Below are positions 8,469 to 17,154 of a stretch of DNA of 64,000 nt, in pieces. The notes beneath the pieces are model-generated. The model was not told where the DNA came from, searched no databases, and saw only the letters and a list, made by a program, of their open reading frames with translations. Each line of letters opens with the position of its first letter. Position 1 is the first letter of the stretch. A program made the position numbers and the translations under genes. The stretch is from Fodinisporobacter ferrooxydans (GTDB lineage Bacteria; Bacillota; Bacilli; Tumebacillales; MYW30-H2): the NCBI RefSeq assembly GCF_022818495.1, contig NZ_CP089291.1, positions 1,971,001 to 2,035,000 of the forward strand, written 5' to 3'.

Positions 8469-10121
8469 ATGAAAATGGCGGATGTCATGAGGGTGACTCT
8501 GCTTAAAAATGCTAAAATTGCTGCAGGAGAGCTCGGGATGACAAGAGAAGTGGAAAGTGTCAACATGATGGATGCTCCTGACATCATTCATTTTTTGAAA
8601 CCGCATGAGCTCCTTTTAACTACAGCCTTTGCCATGAAGGAAGCGCCTCATGAACTTGTGGAGCTGGTGAAGCAAATGGCCGAAAAAGGATGCGCAGGAT
8701 TGGGGATTAAAACAAAACGATTTTTATCCGAAATTCCCGAATCGGTCCTTGAAGTAGCCGATGAACTGGCTTTTCCGATTATTGAAATCCCGGTCGATGC
8801 CGTACTGGGCGAAATATCGACTAATATCCTTAGCTGTATATTGGAAAAAAGAACGGATGAGCTCAGATATGCTCTGGAAACCCATAAAAAATTCACCAAT
8901 CTCATCATGGAAGGGAAAGGAACCGGGAGCATTATCGAAAGCCTGTCTATGCTTATGAAGAAGCCTGTACTCTTGCTGAACCACCGGTTGAATCTGTTAG
9001 CCCAATCCTATCCCAATCACCATCCTTCGTCTATCGACAAGGAAAACATGTATAACCGTATTAAACAATCGATCAAATATTTGCCCAAACAGATGGATGG
9101 ATTGCTCAGTTTTTCCTTATACTCAACAGAAGAGCATTTCCGGCAAGCTGTAACTCTGTTTCCGTTCGAAATTTATCAGGAACAGCAGGGATTTCTGGTG
9201 GTACTCAGCATAATCGGCCAAGATCCGTTTTCGGTTCTGGCTGTCGAACAGGCAGCGAACGTGATCGGCTTTGATTTTATGAAGCAGCATGCTTTGGAGG
9301 AACATTCCAGACGGATTAAGAATGAGTTTTTTGCGGATTTTTTGGATGGAGATATTTCTTCCGAAGAAGAGATCATTAACCGGGGCAGACATTACGGCCT
9401 TCAAAAGATGCAGCCCTATATTTGTGTGATTGCCAAAATTGATGACAGTTCCAAGCTGTACAGCAAGAAGTTTGTACACAGAGAGGAACGGATTCGAAGA
9501 TTTAAAGACAGGATTTATGAGTTGCTTGAAGATACAATGTCACGCAGAGTTGAGCAATATATTTTATTTACAAAGGGCGATTTTTTCGTTATGTTGCTCC
9601 CATTTACGACATTCAATGAAGATACGGAACAAGAAGTCGTAGGCTTGATAAGAATGATTCAGGACGAAATCTACGAGTCGCTCCAGGCAAGCGTGTCCTT
9701 TGGGATCGGGAACTATGCGGAACAATTGCCGGATATCCCCAACTGTTTTCAAAAAGCAACAGAAGCTCTGCGATCCGGATATCAATCGAAGAAAAGCAGG
9801 TTTATTCAGACCTATCGGGTCAAGGAACTAACTGAAATGTTGCGAATGATTCCATACAAAAATCTGAAGCAGTTTTATAATAATACCTTAAAGGAGTTAG
9901 CCGACTCCACGGATCGAGAGAAATTGGATCTAATTCAAACATTGGCCGTATATTTGGAAAATCACTGCCAAATTGCGGAAACGGCAAAACAGCTTTATAT
10001 CCACCGTAATACGGTGGCCTACCGGCTGAACAAGTGCGAGGAAATCCTTGGCAGAAGTCTGAGAGATCCGAATGAAACACTGCGGCTTCGAATTGCGTTG
10101 ATTGTTGGTTCGCTGCTTTAG
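8469..10121 (+). CDS. pucR: PucR-family purine/allantoin catabolism regulator
   Basis: A roughly 550-residue regulator. The N-terminal PucR domain starts MKMADVMRVTLLKNAKIAAG, a CdaR/GGDEF-like middle region follows, and the C-terminal helix-turn-helix reads IAETAKQLYIHRNTVAYRLNK (about 518-538). ATG 8469 was chosen because the protein then begins like B. subtilis PucR (MKxADL) and an AGGTGAT ribosome binding site sits just upstream; an in-frame GTG at 8460 is the alternative. It is divergent from allC-pucG across a 188-base gap that probably holds both promoters; TATAAT at 8403-8408 is a candidate -10. Family members sense a ureide and activate the catabolic genes. Confidence 0.88.
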   Translation: MKMADVMRVTLLKNAKIAAGELGMTREVESVNMMDAPDIIHFLKPHELLLTTAFAMKEAPHELVELVKQMAEKGCAGLGIKTKRFLSEIPESVLEVADELAFPIIEIPVDAVLGEISTNILSCILEKRTDELRYALETHKKFTNLIMEGKGTGSIIESLSMLMKKPVLLLNHRLNLLAQSYPNHHPSSIDKENMYNRIKQSIKYLPKQMDGLLSFSLYSTEEHFRQAVTLFPFEIYQEQQGFLVVLSIIGQDPFSVLAVEQAANVIGFDFMKQHALEEHSRRIKNEFFADFLDGDISSEEEIINRGRHYGLQKMQPYICVIAKIDDSSKLYSKKFVHREERIRRFKDRIYELLEDTMSRRVEQYILFTKGDFFVMLLPFTTFNEDTEQEVVGLIRMIQDEIYESLQASVSFGIGNYAEQLPDIPNCFQKATEALRSGYQSKKSRFIQTYRVKELTEMLRMIPYKNLKQFYNNTLKELADSTDREKLDLIQTLAVYLENHCQIAETAKQLYIHRNTVAYRLNKCEEILGRSLRDPNETLRLRIALIVGSLL

Positions 10122-10144
10122 CTCCGGATGTTTTATATTGATGA

Positions 10145-10573
<429 letters not shown>

Positions 10574-10740
10574 AGTCGATGGAATACTATTCTAAATTGC
10601 TGCTATCATTTATATGTGTTAATTCAAGCAATAAATGGTTTGTCAACAGAAAACATCCTATGAATTTAAAAAGGTAATGCTTTTATTAAGAAATGAGTCA
10701 AGACTGAACGAATTGTATGTGTGGCTTGGGGGAATTTGCT

Positions 10741-10769
10741 TTGACAGAAATATAAATGTGAAATATACT
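10741..10769 (+). promoter_or_regulatory. sigma-A type promoter of the GntR regulator gene
   Basis: TTGACA (10741-10746), a 17-base spacer and TATACT (10764-10769) make a near-consensus vegetative promoter. The predicted start of transcription falls in the adjacent GntR operator-like site, consistent with autorepression. Confidence 0.75.
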
Positions 10770-10774
10770 TAAAA

Positions 10775-10794
10775 TATCATATATACAACATTTA
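10775..10794. promoter_or_regulatory. GntR-family operator-like site 1
   Basis: The 20-base site TATCATATATACAACATTTA matches 15 of 20 positions of the perfect palindrome at 11745-11766. It lies 5 bases after the -10 of the GntR gene promoter, where a bound repressor would block initiation. Confidence 0.55.
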
Positions 10795-10859
10795 TCATAC
10801 CGATATAATTTAACTTTGAATATTGTATTGCGAATACGAAATGAAAGGGGATATTTGAA

Positions 10860-11546
10860 TTGGATTTGCCAAAAATAGATAATTCGAATTTATGGGATAA
10901 AACATATAATGTCTTAAAAGATAAGATAATTCGTCGGGGATTTAATCCGAATCAAAAGTTGTCTATTCAGGAGTTAGCAGAACAGCTGGGGGTAAGTAGA
11001 ACGCCCATTCGCGACGCCTTGAATCGTTTAGAAACGGAAGGATTGATAAGAACTATTTCTAAGGTTGGAACTTTTGTTCGTGCTATAGATGTAAATGATG
11101 TTATCGATATAATGGATACACGTCTTATGCTCGAATTTTGGGTTGTTGATAAATTGCATACTTTATCTAAGCATGAATTGAATGAAGCGATAAGAAAAAT
11201 GGAAGATATATTAGAACAAACCTCTAAATTAATCGAAACACCTTCATTAAACTCTTTTCTTGATGCCGATTATAACCTGAAATTTCACATTGAATTTATT
11301 AAGCTTGGGAAAAATAAGAATAATATAGATATTTATCAAAAGGTTATGGAGTACCGTTTTTTAGCAATGGAATCTTCGCTTATTTCCAAGGATATGGTTC
11401 TCACAGCCATTGAACAGCATTCTTCTATTGTTGACGCTTTAAAGGAGGGAGAAATAACCCGTCTAAAATATCTTATTAAAGTTCATTTAGATGATTCTAA
11501 AGAAAAGTTGATAGATAAAATACAGAAAAACGGTGGAACTATCTAG
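10860..11546 (+). CDS. GntR-family (FadR/FCD) transcriptional regulator
   Basis: A 228-residue regulator with an N-terminal winged helix (VLKDKIIRRGFNPNQ, then ELAEQLGVSRTPIRDALNRL at about 40-59 and GTFVRAID) and an alpha-helical FCD ligand domain. FCD-type GntR proteins usually sense sugar acids or other organic acids and bind TNGTNNNACNA-type palindromes. TTG start at 10860 follows GAAAGGGG. The gene heads an import and catabolic island in which GTATAC-centred palindromes recur, so it is the probable local repressor. The ligand is unknown. Confidence 0.85.
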   Translation: MDLPKIDNSNLWDKTYNVLKDKIIRRGFNPNQKLSIQELAEQLGVSRTPIRDALNRLETEGLIRTISKVGTFVRAIDVNDVIDIMDTRLMLEFWVVDKLHTLSKHELNEAIRKMEDILEQTSKLIETPSLNSFLDADYNLKFHIEFIKLGKNKNNIDIYQKVMEYRFLAMESSLISKDMVLTAIEQHSSIVDALKEGEITRLKYLIKVHLDDSKEKLIDKIQKNGGTI

Positions 11547-11744
11547 CACAAATGTTTGTAATATATGTCAGTTCTTCCTGAAATACCTTGTCTAAAAATT
11601 TTTCTTGTTTGGATGTAGTCTCCAAGGCACACAGTTGGGCGGCATTAAGACTTTGATCAGTTGGCGGAAAGACGACGTAATCTCTTCGCGTAGAACGTAA
11701 GATAAAGCATATTGACCAGAAAATTTTGCTAGTGTAATATATAT

Positions 11745-11766
11745 TATATGTTGTATACAACATATA
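11745..11766. promoter_or_regulatory. perfect 22-bp palindrome, GntR-type operator
   Basis: Each half reads TATATGTTGTA and its exact complement, centred on GTATAC. This fits the TNGTNNNACNA consensus of FCD-type GntR repressors. It lies between the regulator gene and the importer genes, and related sites occur at 10775, 13442, 13643 and 16139, making it the probable high-affinity operator of this island. Confidence 0.7.
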
Positions 11767-11865
11767 AGTTTCAGGTTTGAAAATTGGATGAAATTCAATT
11801 ATTTTGTAACGTTTACCCTAAAACATAAAGGGGGATGGTTAAAAATAGGGCAATATTTATCCAAT

Positions 11866-11915
11866 CTTACTTAAGGGGAGTACATCATTTCTTACTTAAG
11901 GGGGTTACATCATTA
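11866..11915 (+). repeat. 25-base tandem direct repeat
   Basis: Two adjacent copies starting CTTACTTAAGGGG (11866-11890 and 11891-11915) both end TTACATCATT or TACATCATT. The unit length is not a multiple of three and the region does not look coding. Its function is unknown; a second binding site or an RNA element in the leader is possible. Confidence 0.6.
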
Positions 11916-11989
11916 ATAGACAAGAAAAATGTAAGGCAGACTTCCGAACTAATAATAGAAGTGAATCGTATCTTGTTGCAACGTCGATC

Positions 11990-12004
11990 TAGAAAGCGAT
12001 TACA
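11990..12004 (+). promoter_or_regulatory. possible cre (CcpA) site
   Basis: TAGAAAGCGATTACA fits the catabolite-responsive element consensus WTGNAANCGNWNNCW with one mismatch (A for the T at position 2). It is 76 bases upstream of the sugar-binding protein start, a place where CcpA would repress the importer during growth on preferred sugars. Such matches also arise by chance. Confidence 0.35.
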
Positions 12005-12079
12005 TCCCGAGATACGATCAGCTGTTTTGGGAGGAAAGAATGAATTGGTGTTGACAAATAAATTAGGGGAGGATAAGTT

Positions 12080-13390
12080 GTGAAAAAATCATGGGCAATA
12101 GGGTTGAGTGCTTTAGTTATGAGTGGTTTAGTTACAGGATGTGGGCAAGCATCGGGTAGTGCCGCAACATCAAGTAATAAATCTCCTTCCAGTAATGAGC
12201 CTATCCAGTTATCGTTTTATGGGGGATGGACCGGAGGAGACGGTGCCATCATGAAAAAAATGATAAATGAGTTTAACCAGACCCACAAAAATATTCATGT
12301 AAATCTTACTCTACAACAATGGACACCGTTATTTAGTAAATTTTTAACCCAAGTGAAAGCTGGAAGTCCTCCTGATTTACTAGGTATGCACGCACCTGAG
12401 ATAGCTGAATTTGCATCAATGGGTGTTTTAGACTCCAATATCTTTAAAGGATCGAAATATAAAGAAAAAGATTTTGTAACAAATGCTTGGAAAAATACAT
12501 TCTGGAATGGTAAACAGTGGGCTCTTCCTCTTGATATGCATATGCAAGGTCTTATTTACAATAAGGATATGTTACAAAAAGCTGGTATCTCGACCCCTCC
12601 ATCGACTGGAAATGAACTGATTCAAGATGCTATAAAATTGACTGTGGACGACCATGGTAAGCATCCTAACCAAGCTGGTTTTGATTCCAGTCATATCAAA
12701 ACATACGGGTTAGGAATGCCAATGAATCATCTTGGGTTCTATATGTGGTATGGCTTATTATCGCAAGAAGGAGATCATCTGTTGGATTCACAGGGGAAAA
12801 ATGTGATATTTAATCAAAATAAAGGGAATTCTGCCTGGAGTTTTTTAGAGGATTTAATCTATAAATATCATGTGGTTCCTACGGGTGAGTCATCCCCTCT
12901 CAATGATTTCCAAAAGAAACAGGTTGCTATGGTGATCGACGGAGCATGGAATCTTCCGGATTATCAAGATTCAGGGTTAAATTTTGGGACTGCACCGTTC
13001 CCTCAGGTCTTCGACACCAAGGCAGTATGGGGAAGTGGACATGTGCTGACGATTCCAAAACAGAAAGATAAATCACGTGAAGAGGCTGCTCTTACTGTTG
13101 CTACTTGGATCGAGGGCCATGCATCTGAATGGGCAAATTCTGGCAATATACCTGTCTTAAAGACTGTACAAGACAAAGTGAAATCACTGCCGGGCCGTGC
13201 GGCATTTGTGAGTATGTTGCCATATGAAAAAATGTTGCCGGCTATTAAACAGGAAGCGCAAGTTTTTTCTGCAAAGGCCCCAAGCCCGATTTTGGAGGCA
13301 GCACAAAGTGCATTTTTATCAAATAAGAATCCTGACGAAATTGATAAAGCTTTGAAACAGTCAATTCAATCTTTAATTTCTACTCCGTGA
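12080..13390 (+). CDS. ABC sugar-type solute-binding lipoprotein
   Basis: A 436-residue family 1 extracellular binding protein. The signal peptide ends in a lipobox, LVTGC, with C21 as the lipidated residue, then a Ser/Asn-rich linker and the mature domain from IQLSFYGGWTGGDG. DLLGMHAPEIAEFASMGVL and the WALPLDMHMQGLIYN region are typical of sugar-binding members. GTG start at 12080 follows AGGGGAGGA. Two permeases lie downstream but no ATPase, as is common where a shared MsmK-type ATPase serves many importers. The nearby lyase and dehydratase genes suggest an acidic sugar; the actual ligand cannot be read from sequence. Confidence 0.85.
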   Translation: MKKSWAIGLSALVMSGLVTGCGQASGSAATSSNKSPSSNEPIQLSFYGGWTGGDGAIMKKMINEFNQTHKNIHVNLTLQQWTPLFSKFLTQVKAGSPPDLLGMHAPEIAEFASMGVLDSNIFKGSKYKEKDFVTNAWKNTFWNGKQWALPLDMHMQGLIYNKDMLQKAGISTPPSTGNELIQDAIKLTVDDHGKHPNQAGFDSSHIKTYGLGMPMNHLGFYMWYGLLSQEGDHLLDSQGKNVIFNQNKGNSAWSFLEDLIYKYHVVPTGESSPLNDFQKKQVAMVIDGAWNLPDYQDSGLNFGTAPFPQVFDTKAVWGSGHVLTIPKQKDKSREEAALTVATWIEGHASEWANSGNIPVLKTVQDKVKSLPGRAAFVSMLPYEKMLPAIKQEAQVFSAKAPSPILEAAQSAFLSNKNPDEIDKALKQSIQSLISTP

Positions 13391-13441
13391 GAACAGTTTG
13401 AATAATTTTTAGTATGAAATGAAAAGGATTTAATTTTAAAA

Positions 13442-13454
13442 AGTATACAATATA
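13442..13454. promoter_or_regulatory. GntR-family operator-like half site
   Basis: AGTATACAATATA shares the GTATACAA core of the palindrome at 11745 and one flank. It is downstream of the binding-protein gene, ahead of the permeases. Support is only the core match. Confidence 0.3.
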
Positions 13455-13479
13455 GTTTCCAAAATCACAATTTTTGACG

Positions 13480-13602
13480 TTGGCGTTTTTCTACCAAGTT
13501 GCCTTGCTTCCTTCTTCCACACGTTTAACAACTTTTTTTGAACCAAGGTAGAAGAAGGACCAGGACTTAAAAGTTGGGGAAGGAATTTGTGAAAAACGCC
13601 AA
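13480..13602 (+). repeat. inverted repeat between binding-protein and permease genes
   Basis: TTGGCGTTTTTC (13480-13491) is exactly complementary to 13591-13602, enclosing about 100 bases that themselves hold partly complementary CTTCTTCC and GAAGAAGG tracts. A stem-loop after a binding-protein gene often protects its mRNA or limits read-through, giving more binding protein than permease. Here it could also be a terminator with re-initiation before the permeases. Confidence 0.5.
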
Positions 13603-13606
13603 TGTA

Positions 13607-13663
13607 GTTTATTGCAATGTTAAAGTGTTTGTAATCTTTTCGTTTGTATACATTGCAATAAAC
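13607..13663. repeat. 14-bp perfect inverted repeat flanking a GTATAC site
   Basis: GTTTATTGCAATGT (13607-13620) is exactly complementary to 13650-13663. The 29-base interval and the right arm include TTTGTATACATT (13643-13654), a match to the core of the GntR palindrome. The element ends 17 bases before the permease start, so it can regulate permease transcription or translation. Confidence 0.55.
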
Positions 13664-13680
13664 TTCCGAGGAGAATACTT

Positions 13681-14550
13681 ATGAACAAAGGTCAATGGAA
13701 AATAGGGTTAGTATTTTTGTTACCTTTTTTAGTAATGTTTTTTCTTTTTAAGCTTGGACCTGCACTAGCGGGATTATTAGCTAGTTTATCGTCCTGGAAT
13801 CTTGTTGGAAATCCTCATTTTGTAGGACTTAAAAACTTTTATGCGTTGCTTAGGGATCTATTGTTTTGGACATCCGTACGTAATACTTTGTATTTTCTTG
13901 TACTGACGGCTCCTGCTCTAATTGTTGGTGGATTACTCTTAGCAGTTTTACTAAATCAGCCGATTCCGGGAAAAGGTATTGCTCGCACAGCAATTTTCAC
14001 TCCATATATCGTAATGTCAACAGTTGTGGGTGTTATTTGGAACTGGTTGTATGATACGCATTTTGGATTGCTTAATTATTATCTTGGAGTTTTTGGCATT
14101 AAACCTATTCCATGGTTAACTGACCCTCGATGGGCGATGATTGCTATTTCAATTACCACTTTTTGGTGGTTAGTTGGCTATAATATGATAATTTTCCTTG
14201 CGGGACTTCAAGAGATTCCAGCTGAAATATATGAAGCAGCGACAATAGATGGCGCTAATTCATTTAACAAATTTATTCGAATTACCATCCCATTATTAAA
14301 ACCTAGCATATTTGTGGTGATTATGCTTACGTTGATTAGCTGTATTCAAGTTTTTGATCAAGTATATGTGATGACTGGCGGTGGTCCAGACAACTCGACA
14401 ATGACGATCGTCCAGTACCTTTACGTGCAAGCGTTTCAAAATTACAACTTAGGATATGGAGCGGCAATTGGAGTCGTAATTTTCCTTTTCCTAGCTATAA
14501 TTGGATTGCTCCAAATGTATGTTACTCGCGAAAGGAAGGCAATTCGATGA
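13681..14550 (+). CDS. sugar ABC transporter permease, MalF/UgpA type
   Basis: A 289-residue inner-membrane permease with six hydrophobic segments. The EAA loop, EIYEAATIDGANSFNKFIRI at about 181-200, docks the ATPase. The start ATG 13681 follows CGAGGAGA. The gene overlaps the next permease by four bases (ATGA). It belongs to the importer whose binding protein is encoded at 12080-13390, although a 290-base structured gap separates them. Confidence 0.88.
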   Translation: MNKGQWKIGLVFLLPFLVMFFLFKLGPALAGLLASLSSWNLVGNPHFVGLKNFYALLRDLLFWTSVRNTLYFLVLTAPALIVGGLLLAVLLNQPIPGKGIARTAIFTPYIVMSTVVGVIWNWLYDTHFGLLNYYLGVFGIKPIPWLTDPRWAMIAISITTFWWLVGYNMIIFLAGLQEIPAEIYEAATIDGANSFNKFIRITIPLLKPSIFVVIMLTLISCIQVFDQVYVMTGGGPDNSTMTIVQYLYVQAFQNYNLGYGAAIGVVIFLFLAIIGLLQMYVTRERKAIR

Positions 14551-15380
14551 AAAAAGTGCAATGGATTTCTTTTGTGGCCGCATATCTTTCTGGAATTCTA
14601 TTTTTATTACCACTTCTGTGGACACTAGTTTCAGCATTTAAACCTGAGAGTAGCATTATGAGCTATCCTCCTGAATGGATTCCACGATCGATTACAATGG
14701 TGAATTTTTCTGAGGTACTACACAAGTTTGCTTTCATGAGGTGGATCTTGAATAGTTTCGTAGTAGCGAGTTTGTCAACTATCGGTGTAATTATTATCGA
14801 TTCCCTTGCGGCATATGCACTGGCACGTTTACACTTTGCCGGTCAAAAGATATTGATGGTGGTCATAGTATCTATGTTATTGGTGCCAACTCAGGTGGAT
14901 ATTATTCCTCTCTTTCTGTTGTTTTCTAAAGTACATCTGACCGATACCTATATGTCTCTGATCTTTCCGACATTAGCTCACGTGACAGGCGTTTATTTAC
15001 TTACACAGTTTTTCCGACAAATACCTGTTGAGCTTGAAGAGGCAGCAAAGATAGATGGATGTGGTTTCTTTCGGATGTGGATTCAAATTATACTCCCAAT
15101 ATCGAAACCTATCCTTTCCACTGTCGCGATTATAACGTTTGTATTTAGTTGGAATAACTTCTTATGGCCATTAATCGTAACGAATTCAGATGCGGTCAAG
15201 ACACTTCCTGTTGGAATCGCACAGTTTATGGGTGCGTCTAGTGGTTCGAATGGTTCTGCTCCACAATATGGTATAACCTTGGCGGGGGCGTTAATGGCAA
15301 CTGCACCCAGTATTATAATATTTTTTGCATTACAGAGATTCTTTGTTCGCGGGATATCTTCTGCAGGGATTAAGGGTTAA
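14547..15380 (+). CDS. sugar ABC transporter permease, MalG/UgpE type
   Basis: A 277-residue partner permease with six hydrophobic segments and the EAA-loop motif ELEEAAKIDGCGFFRMWIQI (about 165-184). Its ATG overlaps the stop of the preceding permease, giving translational coupling. No ATPase gene follows; the pair must use an ATPase encoded elsewhere. Confidence 0.88.
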   Translation: MKKVQWISFVAAYLSGILFLLPLLWTLVSAFKPESSIMSYPPEWIPRSITMVNFSEVLHKFAFMRWILNSFVVASLSTIGVIIIDSLAAYALARLHFAGQKILMVVIVSMLLVPTQVDIIPLFLLFSKVHLTDTYMSLIFPTLAHVTGVYLLTQFFRQIPVELEEAAKIDGCGFFRMWIQIILPISKPILSTVAIITFVFSWNNFLWPLIVTNSDAVKTLPVGIAQFMGASSGSNGSAPQYGITLAGALMATAPSIIIFFALQRFFVRGISSAGIKG

Positions 15381-15508
15381 TAATCTGCCATCTAAGTCAA
15401 TTGCTTTGTTTAATCGGAGTCATTTACATTTACGGTTCATACTCCGGTTCTATTCCTTGGTATCGACTCATGTACATTGGTTGGGCCCCTGCAAGGAGGC
15501 GGAAAAGT

Positions 15509-16097
15509 ATGAGGACAATTGAAAAAGAATTTATTATTAAACAAAATCACGATTATTTCAATCATTGTCATGCTTCTACAATTGTTACTGAATCGTTTAC
15601 AGAACGGACAAATTTGGCAGGGTCTAACTGAAGAAACACTCTGGGAAAATAATTTAACAAAGATATTCGAATGGGACGGAATCATCCAACCGACATTGTG
15701 GGAGTCATTACCTGGGCACATCCACATGCTGCTAAGAAGTACAAGGGGCAAGATATTTCGAAGCGACTCCAAGGATTATGGACAGACTTGGTGTATGGCA
15801 TATCCTACTGATTTGCCAAATAACAATAGTGGCATTGATGTTGTAAAGTTGAAAAACGGACGATTGGCGCTTGTATACAATCCTATAACAGGTAATTGGT
15901 CTTCTAGAACACCGATTTCAATAAGCTATTCTTCTGACAATGGGTTGAACTGGACAGAGCCTTATCATTTGGAGACACAGGAAGGAGAGTTTTCTTATCC
16001 GGCTATAATCAGTGATGAAGATGACATTCATATTACCTACACGTACAATCGAAAAAACATAATGTATCAACATATCTGTGAATTGGTTTGGCGATAG
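15509..16097 (+). pseudogene. decayed sialidase-like (BNR) gene
   Basis: An intact ribosome binding site (AAGGAGG, 15493-15499) and ATG 15509 begin a frame reading KQNHDYFNHCHASTIV, the usual N-terminal motif of sialidase-like BNR proteins. That frame ends at 15631. The remaining homology is in another frame: FEWDGIIQPTLWESLPGHIH, LPNNNSGIDVVKLKNGRLAL, the Asp-box SYSSDNGLNW and FSYPAII, ending at 16097. Compared with the intact 395-residue relative at 18611 a large internal piece is missing. It looks like a frameshifted internal-deletion remnant of a paralogue. Confidence 0.75.
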
Positions 16098-16138
16098 TTT
16101 GTGAGAATGATTTTTGTGTACTATTAAAAAATTAAAAT

Positions 16139-16163
16139 TACCATATATACATCATATATGATG
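16139..16163. promoter_or_regulatory. GntR-family operator-like site before the lyase gene
   Basis: The first 20 bases match the 11745 palindrome at 15 of 20 positions, including TATACA and CATATA. Overlapping it is an independent 14-bp palindrome, CATCATATATGATG (16150-16163). The site lies 49 bases upstream of the lyase start, in the gap after the decayed BNR gene, so a promoter for 16212-19798 probably overlaps it. Confidence 0.5.
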
Positions 16164-16211
16164 TTTAGCTGATCAACCAGCTTTAGAGGACTATTAGGAG
16201 GAATTTGTTAA

Positions 16212-17111
16212 ATGCTTAAACCTGCAGGCATAATTCCAGCGATGATTACACCCTTTACGAAAGAACAGGAGATAAATGAACCGGGACTTCGCCAGTTAGT
16301 TAACAGATTAATCAAGTCTGGTGTTCATGGATTATTTTGCTTTGGAACAAATGGAGAATTTTTTTCATTAACTTTTGATGAAAAGGTCCAAATTGCCGAA
16401 ATCGTTGTTGACGAGGTAAATGGACGGGTTCCTGTATATGTAGGAGCAGGGTGTATAAGTACCGCCGAAACCATAAAATTGTCTAATAAGTTGGAGGTTA
16501 TCGGTGTAGATGCGGTTTCGGTCATTACGCCCTTTTTTCTTACTTATACGCAAAAAGAACTCATTAAACACTATCAATCCATTGCGGATACTACCAGACT
16601 TCCCATTGTTTTATATAACATACCTTCTCGGACAGGCAACAGCCTACAACCGAATACTGTAGCCGAGTTATCGAAAATATCGAATATCGTAGGAATTAAG
16701 GATAGTAGTGGTAGTTTTGACAATATTCTACGATATTTGGACCATGTCGATTCAGATTTCTCTGTGATGGCAGGAACGGATTCTCTGATTCTACCCACGT
16801 TAATGGCTGGAGGGAAAGGAGCCATAGCATCAACCGCGAATGTTCTTCCCAAGGCAGTTGTGTCAATTTATGAAAACTGGAAGCTGGATAATATTCATGA
16901 GGCGGAAAAAGCCCAAGATCAATTAAGAGCGCTTCGAGCGGCCATGAATTGGGGAACATTGCCGTCTGTGTTAAAGGAAGCAATGAATATCATTGGATTA
17001 CCGGCCGGACCCACTCGTTCTCCGGTAGAAGCGCTTTCCGAAGAATCGCATCAAAAGCTAATAAAGGTAATGCAAAAATATATTGAAGATGGGATTATCA
17101 TTGCACCTTAG
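16212..17111 (+). CDS. DapA/NanA-family class I aldolase
   Basis: A 299-residue TIM-barrel lyase of the dihydrodipicolinate synthase/N-acetylneuraminate lyase family. GTNGEF (about 45), VLYNIPSRTG with the catalytic tyrosine (about 133-142) and the Schiff-base lysine in VGIKDSSGS (about 162) are present. The arginine in PSRTG is kept as in true DapA, so a biosynthetic paralogue is possible. The setting with a sugar importer, sialidase-like proteins and a dehydratase favours cleavage of a 2-keto-3-deoxy sugar acid or sialic-acid-like compound to pyruvate. ATG 16212 follows TAGGAGGA. Confidence 0.82.
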   Translation: MLKPAGIIPAMITPFTKEQEINEPGLRQLVNRLIKSGVHGLFCFGTNGEFFSLTFDEKVQIAEIVVDEVNGRVPVYVGAGCISTAETIKLSNKLEVIGVDAVSVITPFFLTYTQKELIKHYQSIADTTRLPIVLYNIPSRTGNSLQPNTVAELSKISNIVGIKDSSGSFDNILRYLDHVDSDFSVMAGTDSLILPTLMAGGKGAIASTANVLPKAVVSIYENWKLDNIHEAEKAQDQLRALRAAMNWGTLPSVLKEAMNIIGLPAGPTRSPVEALSEESHQKLIKVMQKYIEDGIIIAP

Positions 17112-17154
17112 AATCTTCTTAAAACAATGAAAGAAAAAGAGGGGGTAGTAAGCG

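Larger units (their letters stand above)
11547..12079. other. 533-base regulatory gap before the binding-protein gene
   Basis: No convincing gene was found here. The gap holds the 22-bp perfect GntR-type palindrome at 11745-11766, a 25-base imperfect direct repeat at 11866-11915 and a possible CcpA site at 11990-12004. Short reading frames on both strands lack recognisable homology, and the plus-strand one (ATG 11835) has its purine tract touching the start codon. The length suggests a long, regulated leader for the importer operon. Confidence 0.5.

Noticed and set aside
11539-11763. 74-codon minus-strand frame after the GntR gene
   Set aside because: It overlaps the operator palindrome and shows no homology I can name; no ribosome binding site.
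11805-11818. GTAACGTTTAC as a LacI-type or cre operator
   Set aside because: It lacks one base for a symmetric palindrome and fits the cre consensus poorly.
11835-12083. 82-codon plus-strand frame before the binding-protein gene
   Set aside because: No family match, purine tract touches the start codon, and it spans repeats and probable operator sites. Treated as leader.
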